From: Fulvivirga imtechensis AK7
GTDB lineage: Bacteria > Bacteroidota > Bacteroidia > Cytophagales > Cyclobacteriaceae
Length of the DNA: 64,000 nt
Assembly: GCF_000331535.1 (NCBI RefSeq)
Contig: NZ_AMZN01000009.1
Location: 1 to 64,000 of the forward strand
Direction: 5' to 3'
Of this stretch, positions 7,985 through 17,504 are shown piece by piece. The notes under the pieces are model-generated. The model saw only the letters and a list, made by a program, of their open reading frames with translations. It was not told the origin of the DNA and did not search any database. The position numbers and the translations under genes were made by a program. How positions within the stretch are numbered: the stretch's first letter is position 1; each line of letters opens with the position of its first letter.

Positions 7985-10900
7985 TCATTTATTTAATGGT
8001 TCATAATCTTTAAAAGGAGAGAATTCCAGTTTTTCTATCTCCTGCCTGTATGCTTTCCATTGGCTCTCATAGAATTCGTTCACTCTTTTCAGCGCCTCCT
8101 CCAGCTTTAGTTCGGCTTGCTCAACCAGTCGCTTTTCGGTTGCTCCCGGCGCCTCCAAAGATGATCCAATGTAGTAGCTGGCCGTATTTATCCGGTCATT
8201 AATACTGGGGTCGGGAGATCGGATGATACCTTGTTTTTCGCTATAATCCTCCCCAACAAAAGGCACTAACAACGATTCAATGGAATCTTTCACGGCCTTG
8301 CTTTTCTCTATAAGCTCTTTGTAAATGTCTTCATCTTTTTCCTTCATTTTCTTGGTGTACTCATCTACAATTTCCTTTGACTCCACGAGCCTTTCTGTGG
8401 CCATTCCTGCAACCTCTTCGCTACGCTCCAACTGCTTTTGCAGGTCGCGCTTCGCCTGCAACGTTGCCATTGACATCTCCACCCTGGGATCAAATCTCAC
8501 ATTGATCATAGCAGAGTCTTTAACATCACCGAAAGTCAATCGTAGCTTATAAGTACCAGGCATAACATCAACCCCACGCGGCTCGGACCTGTTCTTCCCT
8601 GATTTTCTCCTACTAGGCCCTCTTACCCCTTTTTCATTGAGATACCAGTACATCCTGTTTATGCCATTTTCTTCCGGAGCCTTATTTTTTAGCGTTCTTA
8701 TCAACTCGTTTTTACTATTAAACACTTCAAGGATCAAAGAATCATACTTCACTTCACCGGAACTCTTAGCTGCATCTTTCCCGGGCTCTTCAGTCGTTTT
8801 TGACTGTTTCCCTTTTTTGGTCTTCTTGTCTTCCTGCTTTACACCTTCTTCTTTTTTCTTTTCTTCAGGTTTGTTGATAGTGTAAGTGACCATGGCGCCT
8901 GAAGGTCTGTTTTCACCACTGTAAATCGCATCAGCAGCGAAGCGCGTGCCGGAAGGCTGCTGGTTTAAAGTCAGATAAGCATCGGGGGGAGTAAAAAGAT
9001 CCATTTTTTTATTCAGTATCTGAGCCCCCTCTCTGGCCATTGCTCGTAGCGGCCTTATGTCGTCCAGAACATAAGCCGCTCTGCCATAAGTACCGATCAC
9101 CAGGTCATGCTCCCTGGGATGAATAGCCAGGTCCATGGTAGAAACCTTGGGGTAGCCGTTGGTCCACTGTGTCCAGTTTTTGCCTCCATCAATACTTATA
9201 TATAAACCGCCTTCCGATCCCAAAAACATTAAATTTGGTTCTACCGGGTCCTGAATAAAGGATAGTGTGTAATTCCAAACCTGGCTTTCACTTACAATAT
9301 TTCTCCATGTATTACCATAATCTGTAGTGTGGAAAAGGTAGGGTCTGTAATCAGAATTTCTATAGTTATTAACTACTACGAAAGCTTCTCCGGCATTGTA
9401 GATAGATGCCTTTATTTGTGGCACCCACCCCTCCTTCGGTATTCCGGCAATTTTAGATGTCACATTTGTCCAGTTTTTTCCTCCATCCCTGGTCAACTGC
9501 ACCAGACCATCGTCAGTCCCTACCCATATCACACCTTGCCGAACAGGGCTTGGTGAGATGGCCAGAATAGTTGTATTATTTTCAGCCCCGGTAGCATCCA
9601 TTGTCAGACCACCGCTCTCATGTTGTTTTTGCTTTTCCGGGTCATTGGTAGTCAGATCCGGAGAAATAATGTTCCAGGTACTACCTTTATCGATGCTCTT
9701 GTGTACAAACTGGCTACCAAAATAGATAGTGGAGTTATCAAACGGATCCTGGGCAATTGCTGCATTCCAATTGAATCGCAGTTGCATATCCGAATCGGGA
9801 TGTGTAGGCCTTATCATTCTTTGATGTCCGGTTTCCCGGTCGTACCGCACCACAAAACCCTGCTGCGACATAGAATACCCGTATCTGGAGTTGTCGGGAT
9901 CTGGTACTACATCAAAACCGTCTCCGAACGATAATTCCTGCCAGTATGAATTTCTGATACCCTGCGACTTCCAAACATAGGCAGGCCCAGCCCACGAACC
10001 ATTATCTTGCATGCCCCCGTATACATTGTAAGGGTACTCCATATCTACGTTGATGTGATAAAACTGTGCTAATGGCAGGTTTTCCACGAATCTCCATGTC
10101 TCGCCCCTGTCATGCGTAATATTCAAGCCACCATCATTACCATCGATCATAAAAGTCGGATCCTCAGGGTGTATCCACCAGGCATGGTGGTCGGGATGTA
10201 CACCCCGGCTCGTACCGTAGGCGGGCATGAGCTGTGAAAATGTTCTTCCTCCATCCTCGCTTACATTCACATAAGTGTATATGGTATACAACCTGTTGTC
10301 ATTGATGGGATCTACATATATTTCGCTATAATAGAATGGCCTGTTGCCGATCTCGGAAGTATTATCATTGATCTTTGTCCATTTGTAGCCGCCATCATCA
10401 GAGCGATACAATGCATTTTTCTTAGATTCTACCAAAGCATAAACTCTCTTTGGATTACTTCTGGAAACAGCAACTCCAATTCTGCCTAATTCTCCTTTTG
10501 GAAAGCCATCGTCATCGGTGATCTTCTTCCAGGTCTTACCACCATCCACCGTTACATGTAAACCTGAGCCTGGTCCACCGGAATGAAAGGTCCACGGCTT
10601 GCGCCTGTGCTCCCACATGGCAGCAAAGAGTTTATTCGGGTTGGAAGGGTCCATCACCAGGTCGGCAGCTCCGGTTTTTGGATTGATATAAAGCACTTTA
10701 TTCCATGTTTCTCCACCATCAGTTGTTTTATACACTCCTCTTTCTTCATGCTCACCCCAGGGAGAGCCTATAGCCGCAACATAAACAACGTCAGGATTGA
10801 CCGGATGGGTGATGATACGATGGATATGCCGGGTTTTCTCCAGCCCCATCAGTTTCCATGTTTTTCCTGCATCCAGGGACTTGTATATGCCATAGCCTCC

Positions 10901-11260
10901 GTTCAGGCTGTTTCGCGGATTACCTTCACCAGTTCCCGCCCACACTACATCAGGGTTGTTCTGCTGAATGGCTACCGCACCTATTGACATGGATTTCACC
11001 TCATCAAAAACAGGCTTCCAGTCTATGCCCCCACTTTCCGATTTCCAAAGGCCCCCTGAGGCCGTGCCTACATAGATAATATCGGGTTGGGCATGCACAG
11101 CGTCAATAGCTGTTACCCGTCCGCTCATACCGGCAGGACCTATGCTTCTGGGTTTCATGCCCTTTAGCTTATCCATATCAAGTTTTTGAGCACTAGCATG
11201 GCCTATGATACCCGCCATTAAGATCAGTATCAGAAATTTTCTTTGTAGTAGTTTATGCAT
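7985..11260 (-). CDS. Secreted Asp-box (VPS10/sortilin-like BNR) repeat protein
   Basis: A 1091-residue protein with a signal peptide (cleavage after about residue 24, HASAQ) and two beta-propeller-like halves built from at least ten Asp-box repeats of the form S/T-x-D-x-G-x-T-W (for example KTTDGGETW, VTVDGGKTW, ISIDGGKNW). These fold as seven- or ten-bladed propellers in sortilins and many Bacteroidota secreted proteins. Around residues 810-850 there is a Lys/Glu-rich low-complexity linker, followed by a small beta domain and a long C-terminal helical region (about 960-1080). No catalytic glycosidase residues can be assigned, so a role in binding, or as a hydrolase-like surface factor, is an inference. 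The adjacent secreted S15-type hydrolase suggests a joint role in peptide scavenging. Confidence 0.88.
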   Translation of the reverse strand: MHKLLQRKFLILILMAGIIGHASAQKLDMDKLKGMKPRSIGPAGMSGRVTAIDAVHAQPDIIYVGTASGGLWKSESGGIDWKPVFDEVKSMSIGAVAIQQNNPDVVWAGTGEGNPRNSLNGGYGIYKSLDAGKTWKLMGLEKTRHIHRIITHPVNPDVVYVAAIGSPWGEHEERGVYKTTDGGETWNKVLYINPKTGAADLVMDPSNPNKLFAAMWEHRRKPWTFHSGGPGSGLHVTVDGGKTWKKITDDDGFPKGELGRIGVAVSRSNPKRVYALVESKKNALYRSDDGGYKWTKINDNTSEIGNRPFYYSEIYVDPINDNRLYTIYTYVNVSEDGGRTFSQLMPAYGTSRGVHPDHHAWWIHPEDPTFMIDGNDGGLNITHDRGETWRFVENLPLAQFYHINVDMEYPYNVYGGMQDNGSWAGPAYVWKSQGIRNSYWQELSFGDGFDVVPDPDNSRYGYSMSQQGFVVRYDRETGHQRMIRPTHPDSDMQLRFNWNAAIAQDPFDNSTIYFGSQFVHKSIDKGSTWNIISPDLTTNDPEKQKQHESGGLTMDATGAENNTTILAISPSPVRQGVIWVGTDDGLVQLTRDGGKNWTNVTSKIAGIPKEGWVPQIKASIYNAGEAFVVVNNYRNSDYRPYLFHTTDYGNTWRNIVSESQVWNYTLSFIQDPVEPNLMFLGSEGGLYISIDGGKNWTQWTNGYPKVSTMDLAIHPREHDLVIGTYGRAAYVLDDIRPLRAMAREGAQILNKKMDLFTPPDAYLTLNQQPSGTRFAADAIYSGENRPSGAMVTYTINKPEEKKKEEGVKQEDKKTKKGKQSKTTEEPGKDAAKSSGEVKYDSLILEVFNSKNELIRTLKNKAPEENGINRMYWYLNEKGVRGPSRRKSGKNRSEPRGVDVMPGTYKLRLTFGDVKDSAMINVRFDPRVEMSMATLQAKRDLQKQLERSEEVAGMATERLVESKEIVDEYTKKMKEKDEDIYKELIEKSKAVKDSIESLLVPFVGEDYSEKQGIIRSPDPSINDRINTASYYIGSSLEAPGATEKRLVEQAELKLEEALKRVNEFYESQWKAYRQEIEKLEFSPFKDYEPLNK

Positions 11261-11371
11261 AATTGATAGATTGACTTTGAAACTTCTTTATCTATCATCA
11301 ATATGACAATTGTTACCGATTGTAGCAACCTGCCAATATTATTCGTGAGTAATTATTCCATGAATGGTAAG

Positions 11372-12124
11372 CTACGGTATGAATTCAACCTCTTTAAAAC
11401 CAAATTGTTTCAGTCCCTGATTGGTTTCGATCTCCAACAATCCCTGATCGGTAATACCTGTTATCCTGCCATTGAACACCTCACCGGCACGATACAGGAA
11501 GTCCTCACCAAAACGATACATATGATCCAGGTAATCCTGCTTTAGCTCCACTAACTCACCCCTCTTAAGTTGAATATATCGCTTTTCGATGTTGAGGAGA
11601 AGCGCTTCAAATACATCTGAAAGATCAAATGTGTTTCCGGTAATGGTGGACAATGAAATGGCATTTGGATGGGCGAATTCCAACTGATTGATATTCAGCC
11701 CTATTCCTACAATTGCATGTTCGAGTTGCTGACCCTTTATGTTATTTTGGATGAGAATCCCACAAACCTTTTTTTCGCCAAAATAAACGTCATTCGGCCA
11801 CTTTACTTCAAAGCCATTCCTTATGCGGTTGAGGTAATCCAGGATGCCCAGTGAAACTGCAATGTTTAGATCGAATTGCTGAACTATTGAAAGAAAATTT
11901 GGCTTTAGTATAATAGAAAACGTAAGGTTCTTGCCGGGGGTAGAATTCCAACTATTTCCACGCTGCCCCTTACCGGCCGTTTGGTTGTCAGTAATAACTA
12001 TTGTACCCTCAATAACTTTTTGTTTTGCAATAAGAAGGGCCGCTTCATCATTGGTGGAGTGACAAGTTGTCATGAAATTGACCTTTTTGCCCAGAAATAA
12101 TGTTTTGGCAGGAATTTTATACAA
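11372..12124 (-). CDS. birA: Biotin--[acetyl-CoA-carboxylase] ligase
   Basis: A 250-residue BPL_LplA family ligase that makes biotinyl-AMP and transfers biotin to the carboxylase carrier protein. The biotinyl-AMP loop GKGQRGNSW is at residues 51-59 and the KWPND motif at 108-112. There is no N-terminal helix-turn-helix, so unlike E. coli BirA it is purely an enzyme, not a repressor. It is divergent from rsfS with only 42 bases between the two starts. The second methionine (residue 18, in NFMTTCHSTND) is a possible alternative start but would remove a conserved strand. Confidence 0.93.
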   Translation of the reverse strand: MYKIPAKTLFLGKKVNFMTTCHSTNDEAALLIAKQKVIEGTIVITDNQTAGKGQRGNSWNSTPGKNLTFSIILKPNFLSIVQQFDLNIAVSLGILDYLNRIRNGFEVKWPNDVYFGEKKVCGILIQNNIKGQQLEHAIVGIGLNINQLEFAHPNAISLSTITGNTFDLSDVFEALLLNIEKRYIQLKRGELVELKQDYLDHMYRFGEDFLYRAGEVFNGRITGITDQGLLEIETNQGLKQFGFKEVEFIP

Positions 12125-12134
12125 GTATTTTTGT

Positions 12135-12183
12135 TAGTTTTGTTTAGTATAAGTCAAATATAGTTAATGAATGTAAATAACAA
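12135..12183. promoter_or_regulatory. Putative divergent promoters, birA / rsfS
   Basis: The 42-base gap and its edges contain two matches to the Bacteroidota -7 consensus TAnnTTTG. TAGTTTTG lies at 12135-12142 on the plus strand, 24 bases before rsfS. TATATTTG lies on the minus strand at 12162-12155, with a TTG about 18 bases further upstream (12183-12181), about 30 bases before birA. Assignment is by consensus only. Confidence 0.4.
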
Positions 12184-12538
12184 TTTAGCGCCTTCCGAAA
12201 AATTGAGTAATGTAGTGGTGAAGGGTATGCAGGAGAAAAAAGCTTCCAATATAGTTGTAATGGATCTTAGAGAGGTAAAAAATGCAATAGCAGACTTCTT
12301 TGTAGTATGTTCAGGTAATTCTGACACACAATTAGATGCCATAGCAAGTTCCGTTGATGAGCAGGTTTCAAAAATACTTGGACAAGACCCCTGGCATCAG
12401 GAAGGGAAAGATAATAAAGAATGGATGCTGCTGGATTATGTAGATGTAGTAGCCCATATTTTCAAAAAAGAAAAACGTGAATTCTACTCCCTGGAAAGCC
12501 TTTGGGGTGATGCAAAAATAGTTGCCGTTGAAGATTAG
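12167..12538 (+). CDS. rsfS: Ribosomal silencing factor RsfS
   Basis: A 123-residue protein of the RsfS/Iojap (DUF143) family. It binds L14 of the large ribosomal subunit and blocks subunit joining when nutrients are scarce. The family core is visible: the KKASNIVVMDLR strand, IADFFVVCSGNSDTQLDAIA, and the C-terminal WMLLDYVDVVAHIF segment. Length is normal. It lies 69 bases upstream of ftsH, an order often seen in Bacteroidota, and may be co-transcribed with it. Confidence 0.95.
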   Translation: MNVNNNLAPSEKLSNVVVKGMQEKKASNIVVMDLREVKNAIADFFVVCSGNSDTQLDAIASSVDEQVSKILGQDPWHQEGKDNKEWMLLDYVDVVAHIFKKEKREFYSLESLWGDAKIVAVED

Positions 12539-12607
12539 CATAAACTGAACCTTAATCGTCATCTCACGTTAGAATTTGCTAATAAATTAATTTTTTTAAT
12601 ATAGATT

Positions 12608-14671
12608 ATGCCTGACAAGAAGAAAAATATTATTCCTAATAAACCTCAGAAACCGAATTATCAGGTTTGGGTCATTGTGATACTGATCGCGGTGATATTC
12701 GGTATTATGATCTTTAACCAGTCGAGCACTCTGGTACCCATCACCATGAATAAATTTGAGAGCATGATGATGAGCAATGATGTAAGAAGAGTAGTGCTCA
12801 TAAGGAATCAAAAGTATGTAGAAGTTACGCTGAAGCAAGAGGCGCTTGATAACGCTAAATACAGAAATGAATTAGAAAATAGTAGCCCTTTTGGCGTGGG
12901 TGGAGGCCCTCATTATAAACTTAACATAGGCTCTGTCGACAGCTTTATAAGTCAGTACCAGGAGCTGAACGAAAAACTTCCGGCCGACCAGCGGGTAGAC
13001 TATGAAGTAGACGATAAATCAGATATTACCAATTACATTTTCCAGTGGGGATTCTTCATCTTCATTTTATTTGGGTTCTGGTTCCTCATGCGCAGGATGA
13101 CTGGCGGTGGTGGTCCTGGCGGACAGATATTCAACATCGGAAAATCGAGAGCTGCTTTATTCGATGCAGAAAATAAGGTAAAGATCACTTTCGACAATGT
13201 TGCAGGCCTTGACGAAGCCAAAGAAGAGGTGAAAGAGATTGTGGAGTTTCTCCAAAATCCTGGAAAATTCACTAAACTGGGCGGTAAAATACCTAAAGGT
13301 GCATTGCTTGTAGGCCCTCCGGGTACAGGTAAGACGTTGCTGGCAAAAGCAGTAGCAGGTGAAGCTGGCGTACCATTCTTTACCTTATCTGGTTCTGATT
13401 TCGTAGAAATGTTTGTGGGTGTAGGCGCTGCCAGGGTAAGAGACCTGTTCAAGCAGGCCAAAGAAAAAGCCCCCTGTATCGTCTTTATTGACGAGATTGA
13501 TGCCATTGGCCGCTCAAGAGGAAAAGGACAGATGCCTGGCTCCAACGATGAAAGGGAGAATACCCTGAACTCACTACTTGTAGAGATGGATGGCTTCTCA
13601 ACCGATTCGGGGGTAATAATACTCGCTGCTACCAACCGGCCTGACGTGCTGGATTCAGCGCTTATGCGTCCCGGCCGATTTGACAGGCAGATCAGCATTG
13701 ATAAGCCTGATATTGTTGGTCGTGAGGCTATCTTTAAAGTGCACCTGAAGCCGCTAAAGCTCGGTAAAGATGTGGACCCTAAAAAGCTGGCAGCACAGAC
13801 ACCTGGTTTTGCCGGTGCGGAAATCGCCAATGTATGTAATGAAGCTGCCCTAATTGCAGCAAGAAAAGATAAGCCATCTGTGGATATGCAAGACTTCCAT
13901 GATGCGATAGACCGTGTAATCGGTGGACTGGAAAAGAAAAATAAGATCATATCTCCTGAGGAGAAAAAGATAGTGGCCTACCATGAGGCTGGTCATGCAG
14001 TAGCAGGCTGGTTCCTGGAGCATGCTGATCCTTTGGTAAAAGTAAGTATTGTACCAAGAGGAGTTGCGGCTTTAGGCTATGCACAGTACCTGCCAAAAGA
14101 ACAGTTTCTATATCAAACCGAGCAACTTATAGATGCCATGTGTATGGCTTTGGGCGGGCGAGCAGCGGAAGAGATCGTGTTCAACAAAATATCTACCGGT
14201 GCATTAAGTGACCTGGAACGTGTGACCAAAATGGCCTACAGCATTGTTTCTGTATATGGCATGAACAGCAAGATCGGTAATGTGTCTTTCTATGACTCCA
14301 AGCAGTCTGACTACAACTTCACAAAGCCTTACTCTGAAGCTACGGCTGAAACCATAGACCAGGAGGTAAGAAAGTTGATAGATGATGCTTTTGAAAGAAC
14401 AAAAGACCTGCTTTCACATAAAAGAAAGGAATTGGAAGTAGTAGCTAAGGAGCTGCTCGAAAAAGAGATTATTTTCCAATCAGACCTGGAAAGGTTAATT
14501 GGCAAGCGTCCTTTTTCGCATCCAACGAACTATGAAGCCTATACCAACGGGCAGAAAGATGAGAAAGAGAAAAGAGATGAAGATATTTCAAAAAGCTCAC
14601 GAGGCGTAGGGCAATCATCGGCTCCTGAAGAATCTACCCGTCCATTAGACTCCGATTCCAGAGAGCCTTAG
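12608..14671 (+). CDS. ftsH: ATP-dependent zinc metalloprotease FtsH
   Basis: A 687-residue membrane-anchored AAA+ protease that degrades misfolded membrane proteins and short-lived regulators. Two transmembrane helices (about residues 23-41 and 140-157) flank a periplasmic domain. The AAA module has Walker A GPPGTGKT at 236-243, Walker B IVFIDEID and the second region of homology (RPGRFDRQI). The zinc site HEAGH is at 459-463. The C-terminal tail is hydrophilic and rich in Ser/Glu/Arg, as usual. A strong terminator follows the gene. Confidence 0.97.
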   Translation: MPDKKKNIIPNKPQKPNYQVWVIVILIAVIFGIMIFNQSSTLVPITMNKFESMMMSNDVRRVVLIRNQKYVEVTLKQEALDNAKYRNELENSSPFGVGGGPHYKLNIGSVDSFISQYQELNEKLPADQRVDYEVDDKSDITNYIFQWGFFIFILFGFWFLMRRMTGGGGPGGQIFNIGKSRAALFDAENKVKITFDNVAGLDEAKEEVKEIVEFLQNPGKFTKLGGKIPKGALLVGPPGTGKTLLAKAVAGEAGVPFFTLSGSDFVEMFVGVGAARVRDLFKQAKEKAPCIVFIDEIDAIGRSRGKGQMPGSNDERENTLNSLLVEMDGFSTDSGVIILAATNRPDVLDSALMRPGRFDRQISIDKPDIVGREAIFKVHLKPLKLGKDVDPKKLAAQTPGFAGAEIANVCNEAALIAARKDKPSVDMQDFHDAIDRVIGGLEKKNKIISPEEKKIVAYHEAGHAVAGWFLEHADPLVKVSIVPRGVAALGYAQYLPKEQFLYQTEQLIDAMCMALGGRAAEEIVFNKISTGALSDLERVTKMAYSIVSVYGMNSKIGNVSFYDSKQSDYNFTKPYSEATAETIDQEVRKLIDDAFERTKDLLSHKRKELEVVAKELLEKEIIFQSDLERLIGKRPFSHPTNYEAYTNGQKDEKEKRDEDISKSSRGVGQSSAPEESTRPLDSDSREP

Positions 14672-14692
14672 AAACTCTTAAATTTATTGATG

Positions 14693-14750
14693 AGTGACTC
14701 AACAGCCAGTGTAAAGAAGATTCCTTCCGGCTTTTGAGTCACTTTTTTTT
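14693..14750 (+). terminator. Intrinsic terminator after ftsH
   Basis: AGTGACTCAA (14693-14702) pairs with TTGAGTCACT (14734-14743), with an extra GCC/GGC pairing inside, followed directly by a run of eight T. This is a textbook rho-independent terminator. Confidence 0.85.
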
Positions 14751-14774
14751 ATTTTTGCCCAGCAGTTGTACACT

Positions 14775-15554
14775 ATGCCAAAGACAATACAGGCCCTTAA
14801 CGGAAAAAAAATATACTTTGCCTCTGATTTTCACCTCGGTGTGCCCGACAGGGATAGAAGCCTTGAGCGTGAAAAAAAGATTATTCGATGGCTGGATCAG
14901 GTCAAAGACAATGCTCACTCCATATACCTGCTGGGCGATATTTTCGATTTCTGGTTTGAATACCGCCACGCTATACCAAAAGGGTATATACGGCTGCAAG
15001 GAAAGCTTGCAGAACTGACGGATACAGGAATCCCTGTTATATTCTTTACAGGTAATCACGACATGTGGATGTTTGATTACTTCACCAAAGAACTGAACAT
15101 TCCCATTTACCGGGAACCTCAGCAGCTTATTGTAGGTGAGCAAAAACTAATGATCGGGCATGGTGACGGGCTTGGCCCGGGAGACTATACCTATAAAATA
15201 CTCAAGAAGATCTTCAGCAGTAAACTATGTCAATGGTTATTCGCACGCATCCACCCCAACACTGGCATTGCAATTGCTAACTTTTGGTCCAGAAGGAGCA
15301 GGATAAGTAGCTCTGAGGGCGAAGATAAATTTCTTCATGAAAAGGAGTTTCTCTGGCAGTACTGCAAGGATATGGAGCAATGTGAACATCATGATCTCTA
15401 TATCTTCGGCCATCGCCACCTGCCTCTCGATTTGGAAGTAAACCCAAAAAGCCGTTATATTAATCTTGGGGAGTGGGTAAACCACTTTACTTACGGCGCT
15501 TATGATGGTAAAAAATTTGACCTGCTAACCTTTGAAAAGGATAAAGATATTTAA
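14775..15554 (+). CDS. UDP-2,3-diacylglucosamine diphosphatase (LpxH-like)
   Basis: A metallophosphoesterase of about 259 residues, beginning at the ATG at 14775; an upstream in-frame TTG at 14766 is less likely. Five calcineurin-type metal motifs appear in order: SDFHLG, GDIFDFWFE, GNHDMW, HGDGLGPGD and FGHRHLP. The DFWFEY and HGD-GLGPGDY surroundings are those of the LpxH group, which cleaves UDP-diacylglucosamine to lipid X in lipid A synthesis at the inner membrane. Substrate assignment is by family resemblance. Its 3' end overlaps the start of the next gene by about 23 bases. Confidence 0.87.
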   Translation: MPKTIQALNGKKIYFASDFHLGVPDRDRSLEREKKIIRWLDQVKDNAHSIYLLGDIFDFWFEYRHAIPKGYIRLQGKLAELTDTGIPVIFFTGNHDMWMFDYFTKELNIPIYREPQQLIVGEQKLMIGHGDGLGPGDYTYKILKKIFSSKLCQWLFARIHPNTGIAIANFWSRRSRISSSEGEDKFLHEKEFLWQYCKDMEQCEHHDLYIFGHRHLPLDLEVNPKSRYINLGEWVNHFTYGAYDGKKFDLLTFEKDKDI

Positions 15555-16341
15555 AGCTCTCCTGCTTTATTTAGGACTTTTAAGTGCTGGAAACCTGTTA
15601 GCTCAGGAGCTGGTTTTGCAAAGTGCTACAGCGATAAGTGAACCGCTTGTTGTATCCATTGACAGACTGAACAATATCTACATTGCCGATAAAAAAGGGA
15701 ATCTGAAACAGTATACTCATGGCCAGCTCAACCAGGTCTTTTCACCTCAGCAAACGGGTGAAATCACATTGGTGGAAGCATGGAATCCCCTCAAAATATT
15801 TCTGTTTTATGCAGATTTCCAGGAGTACATATTCCTTGATCGCTTCCTTACCAGCGCCCAAAGGTATAGCAGCCGCGACCTCTCCAGCTTCAGTGGCCTG
15901 ATCACGATCAGCGCTGACAACAACCTCTGGGTGGTGGATTATGTGGATTTTGGTTTGAGGAAGTATAACATCAATTTTCGGCAGTTTACCATTGAAACTC
16001 CTTTTGATTTGCTCCTGGACCCTGACAATTATGAAATTACCTTCATTCGAGAATATCAAAATCTGGTGTTTATCAGCGACAAAGCTTCCGGTATCCTTAT
16101 ATTTGATAATATGGGTAACTATCTCAGAAAAATTCCGGTAAAGGGTACAGATTATTTCACCTTTCATAAAGACCAGCTCTACTACCTGACAAATAATGGC
16201 CGTGAGCTGGTAGCACAGCATATATATTCCTCACAAAAGGAAGTGCATTCTCTACCAGAATCTGCCTTGTTTGCAGTCTCCTATGATAAACATATTGCCG
16301 TTATCACAGAAGATTCGCTTAAGATTTATAAAAAAAATTAA
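15532..16341 (+). CDS. Secreted protein, propeller-like, unknown function
   Basis: A 269-residue protein beginning at a TTG codon inside the end of the LpxH-like gene. An N-terminal hydrophobic signal (ALLLYLGLLSAGNLLAQ) supports that start and an exported product. The mature part contains NHL/YVTN-like short beta repeats (for example DRLNNIYIADKKGNLKQY and ADNNLWVVDYVDFGLRKY), suggesting an incomplete beta-propeller. No catalytic residues are recognised. The overlap with the upstream gene suggests translational coupling. In Bacteroidota such proteins commonly sit beside lpxH or nucleotide-metabolism genes, but no function is established. Confidence 0.75.
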   Translation: MKRIKIFKALLLYLGLLSAGNLLAQELVLQSATAISEPLVVSIDRLNNIYIADKKGNLKQYTHGQLNQVFSPQQTGEITLVEAWNPLKIFLFYADFQEYIFLDRFLTSAQRYSSRDLSSFSGLITISADNNLWVVDYVDFGLRKYNINFRQFTIETPFDLLLDPDNYEITFIREYQNLVFISDKASGILIFDNMGNYLRKIPVKGTDYFTFHKDQLYYLTNNGRELVAQHIYSSQKEVHSLPESALFAVSYDKHIAVITEDSLKIYKKN

Positions 16342-16364
16342 AAATACCCCCGTTTTGGGGGATT
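16342..16364 (+). terminator. Hairpin after the secreted propeller-like gene
   Basis: A CCCCC-GTTTT-GGGGG stem extended by AAAT/ATTT lies directly after the stop codon. There is no T run on the plus strand, but an A-rich tract precedes it, so it could also end transcription from the other strand. Confidence 0.5.
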
Positions 16365-17031
16365 TGCGCGGAATAATATTTTCCGATATTGGCCTTAAGT
16401 TCTGATTGATTCAAAAACACTTCCTCACAGAGAAGCCATACGGGTGGATTTGTGGGGAAGTTTTTGCTTTTAGGCCACGAAGGCGCTAAGACACGGGGTA
16501 TGAAAAAAGTTGGCAGAAGCAGTAGGCAAATAGAGCTTGAAGCTTCAAGCTCAGCGTTGTTGGTGAAAACACCAACAATACTGCCAATTTTAGAAATGAT
16601 CATTAAGTTAAGTAAAAAACCTCCTGAAATTCCTGATAGATGAAAACAGGGGAAACATTTATGGTTTCGTTGTCATACCAAATCACCTTCATTTATTGTG
16701 GAAAATAAATCCTACACACTCTTTAGAGAATGTAAGAGGGATTTTGTGAAATATACGGGTCTGATGATAAAATTCGACCTGCAAAAAATCAACAAAGGTG
16801 TTAGAGCATTTTCGGGTGGATTTAAAAGATAGAAACCTACCAGTTCTGGCAACGCAATTCATTAAACAAGTTGTTTAAATCGAGAAAGGTCATTGAGCAA
16901 AACTGGATTACATCCATAGCAACCCTGTTAGAGGCAAATGGATGTTAGCTAATAGAACCCGCTAAGACATCACTTTTTCTTCTGCTAGATTTTTATGAGG
17001 AAATTAGTAGCGAATTCGATTTTTTACCACA
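16365..17031. other. Gene-poor stretch with an interspersed hairpin
   Basis: No convincing gene. It holds a CACGAAGGCGCTAAGACACG-like interspersed word (16478-16497), a 22-base perfect hairpin at 16557-16578 (GTTGGTG / CACCAAC with an AAA centre) that recurs identically at 17053-17074, and one start-less open stretch (about 16650-16830, plus strand) that could be a coding remnant. Confidence 0.5.
16557..16578. repeat. 22-base hairpin repeat, copy A
   Basis: An inverted repeat with arms TTGTTGGTG and CACCAACAA, identical to positions 17053-17074. Confidence 0.75.
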
Positions 17032-17382
17032 TCATATGCAACACTTCGAATGGCTTGTTGGTGAAAACACCAACAAGGGGTTAAGATTGATGGAATCCTT
17101 AATGAAATATTCTTGTGTTGAATCTGGCAATCCAAGAATTAGAATATCCTTGTTCCAGGAATAGCTTCCATTTTTTGCAAATCCAATCTTAGAATGAAAG
17201 TCCAATTCGATCATTACGTATGTCCGATCATTAAATAGCAAAAGTTCAGAAGATACTGGAAAAAGATCTTGCAATTCAACAAAGAAGCAATCTGCAACTT
17301 GTAATTCATCTGATTTATTTGATGGATCAGTGCAAGAGAAAAGAGTGAAAATTAGAACGATGGGGAATAAAGATTTAATCAT
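17032..17382 (-). CDS. Small putative lipoprotein, unknown
   Basis: About 116 residues if the start is the methionine of MIKSLFPIVLIFTLFSC, which gives a short lipoprotein signal with the lipobox cysteine at residue 16; an in-frame ATG 39 bases upstream would give 129 residues. The body is hydrophilic with no recognised domain. The last residues (NPLLVFSPTS) are translated through the 22-base hairpin repeat at 17053-17074, so the original C-terminus may have been replaced or truncated by that element. It may be a decaying gene. Confidence 0.45.
   Translation of the reverse strand: MIKSLFPIVLIFTLFSCTDPSNKSDELQVADCFFVELQDLFPVSSELLLFNDRTYVMIELDFHSKIGFAKNGSYSWNKDILILGLPDSTQEYFIKDSINLNPLLVFSPTSHSKCCI
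17053..17074. repeat. 22-base hairpin repeat, copy B
   Basis: Identical to 16557-16578. It lies inside the 3' end of the small lipoprotein reading frame. Confidence 0.75.
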
Positions 17383-17504
17383 ATCAACAGCTAGAGCAGG
17401 TATCGCAAGCATTATCACCACTGTTCCTTCCAGGTTTTGTTTAGCTGGCTTAATGATGCTGTTATCGATCGTATAACAGCCGTTATACTTGCTCTTTTTG
17501 TTTG

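Noticed and set aside
11537-11546. CACTAACT word inside birA
   Set aside because: No TGTTTAC 16 bases upstream and it lies in coding sequence, so it is not a member of the regulatory motif set.
13033-13950. 305-codon minus-strand frame inside ftsH
   Set aside because: Shadow of FtsH coding sequence; Ser/Pro-rich translation typical of antisense frames.
16319-16643. Two overlapping short frames after the propeller-like gene
   Set aside because: Both run through a hairpin terminator and a 22-base palindrome and show no domain.
16650-16830. Start-less coding-like stretch
   Set aside because: Open for ~60 codons but with no start, and no recognised family; too weak to call.
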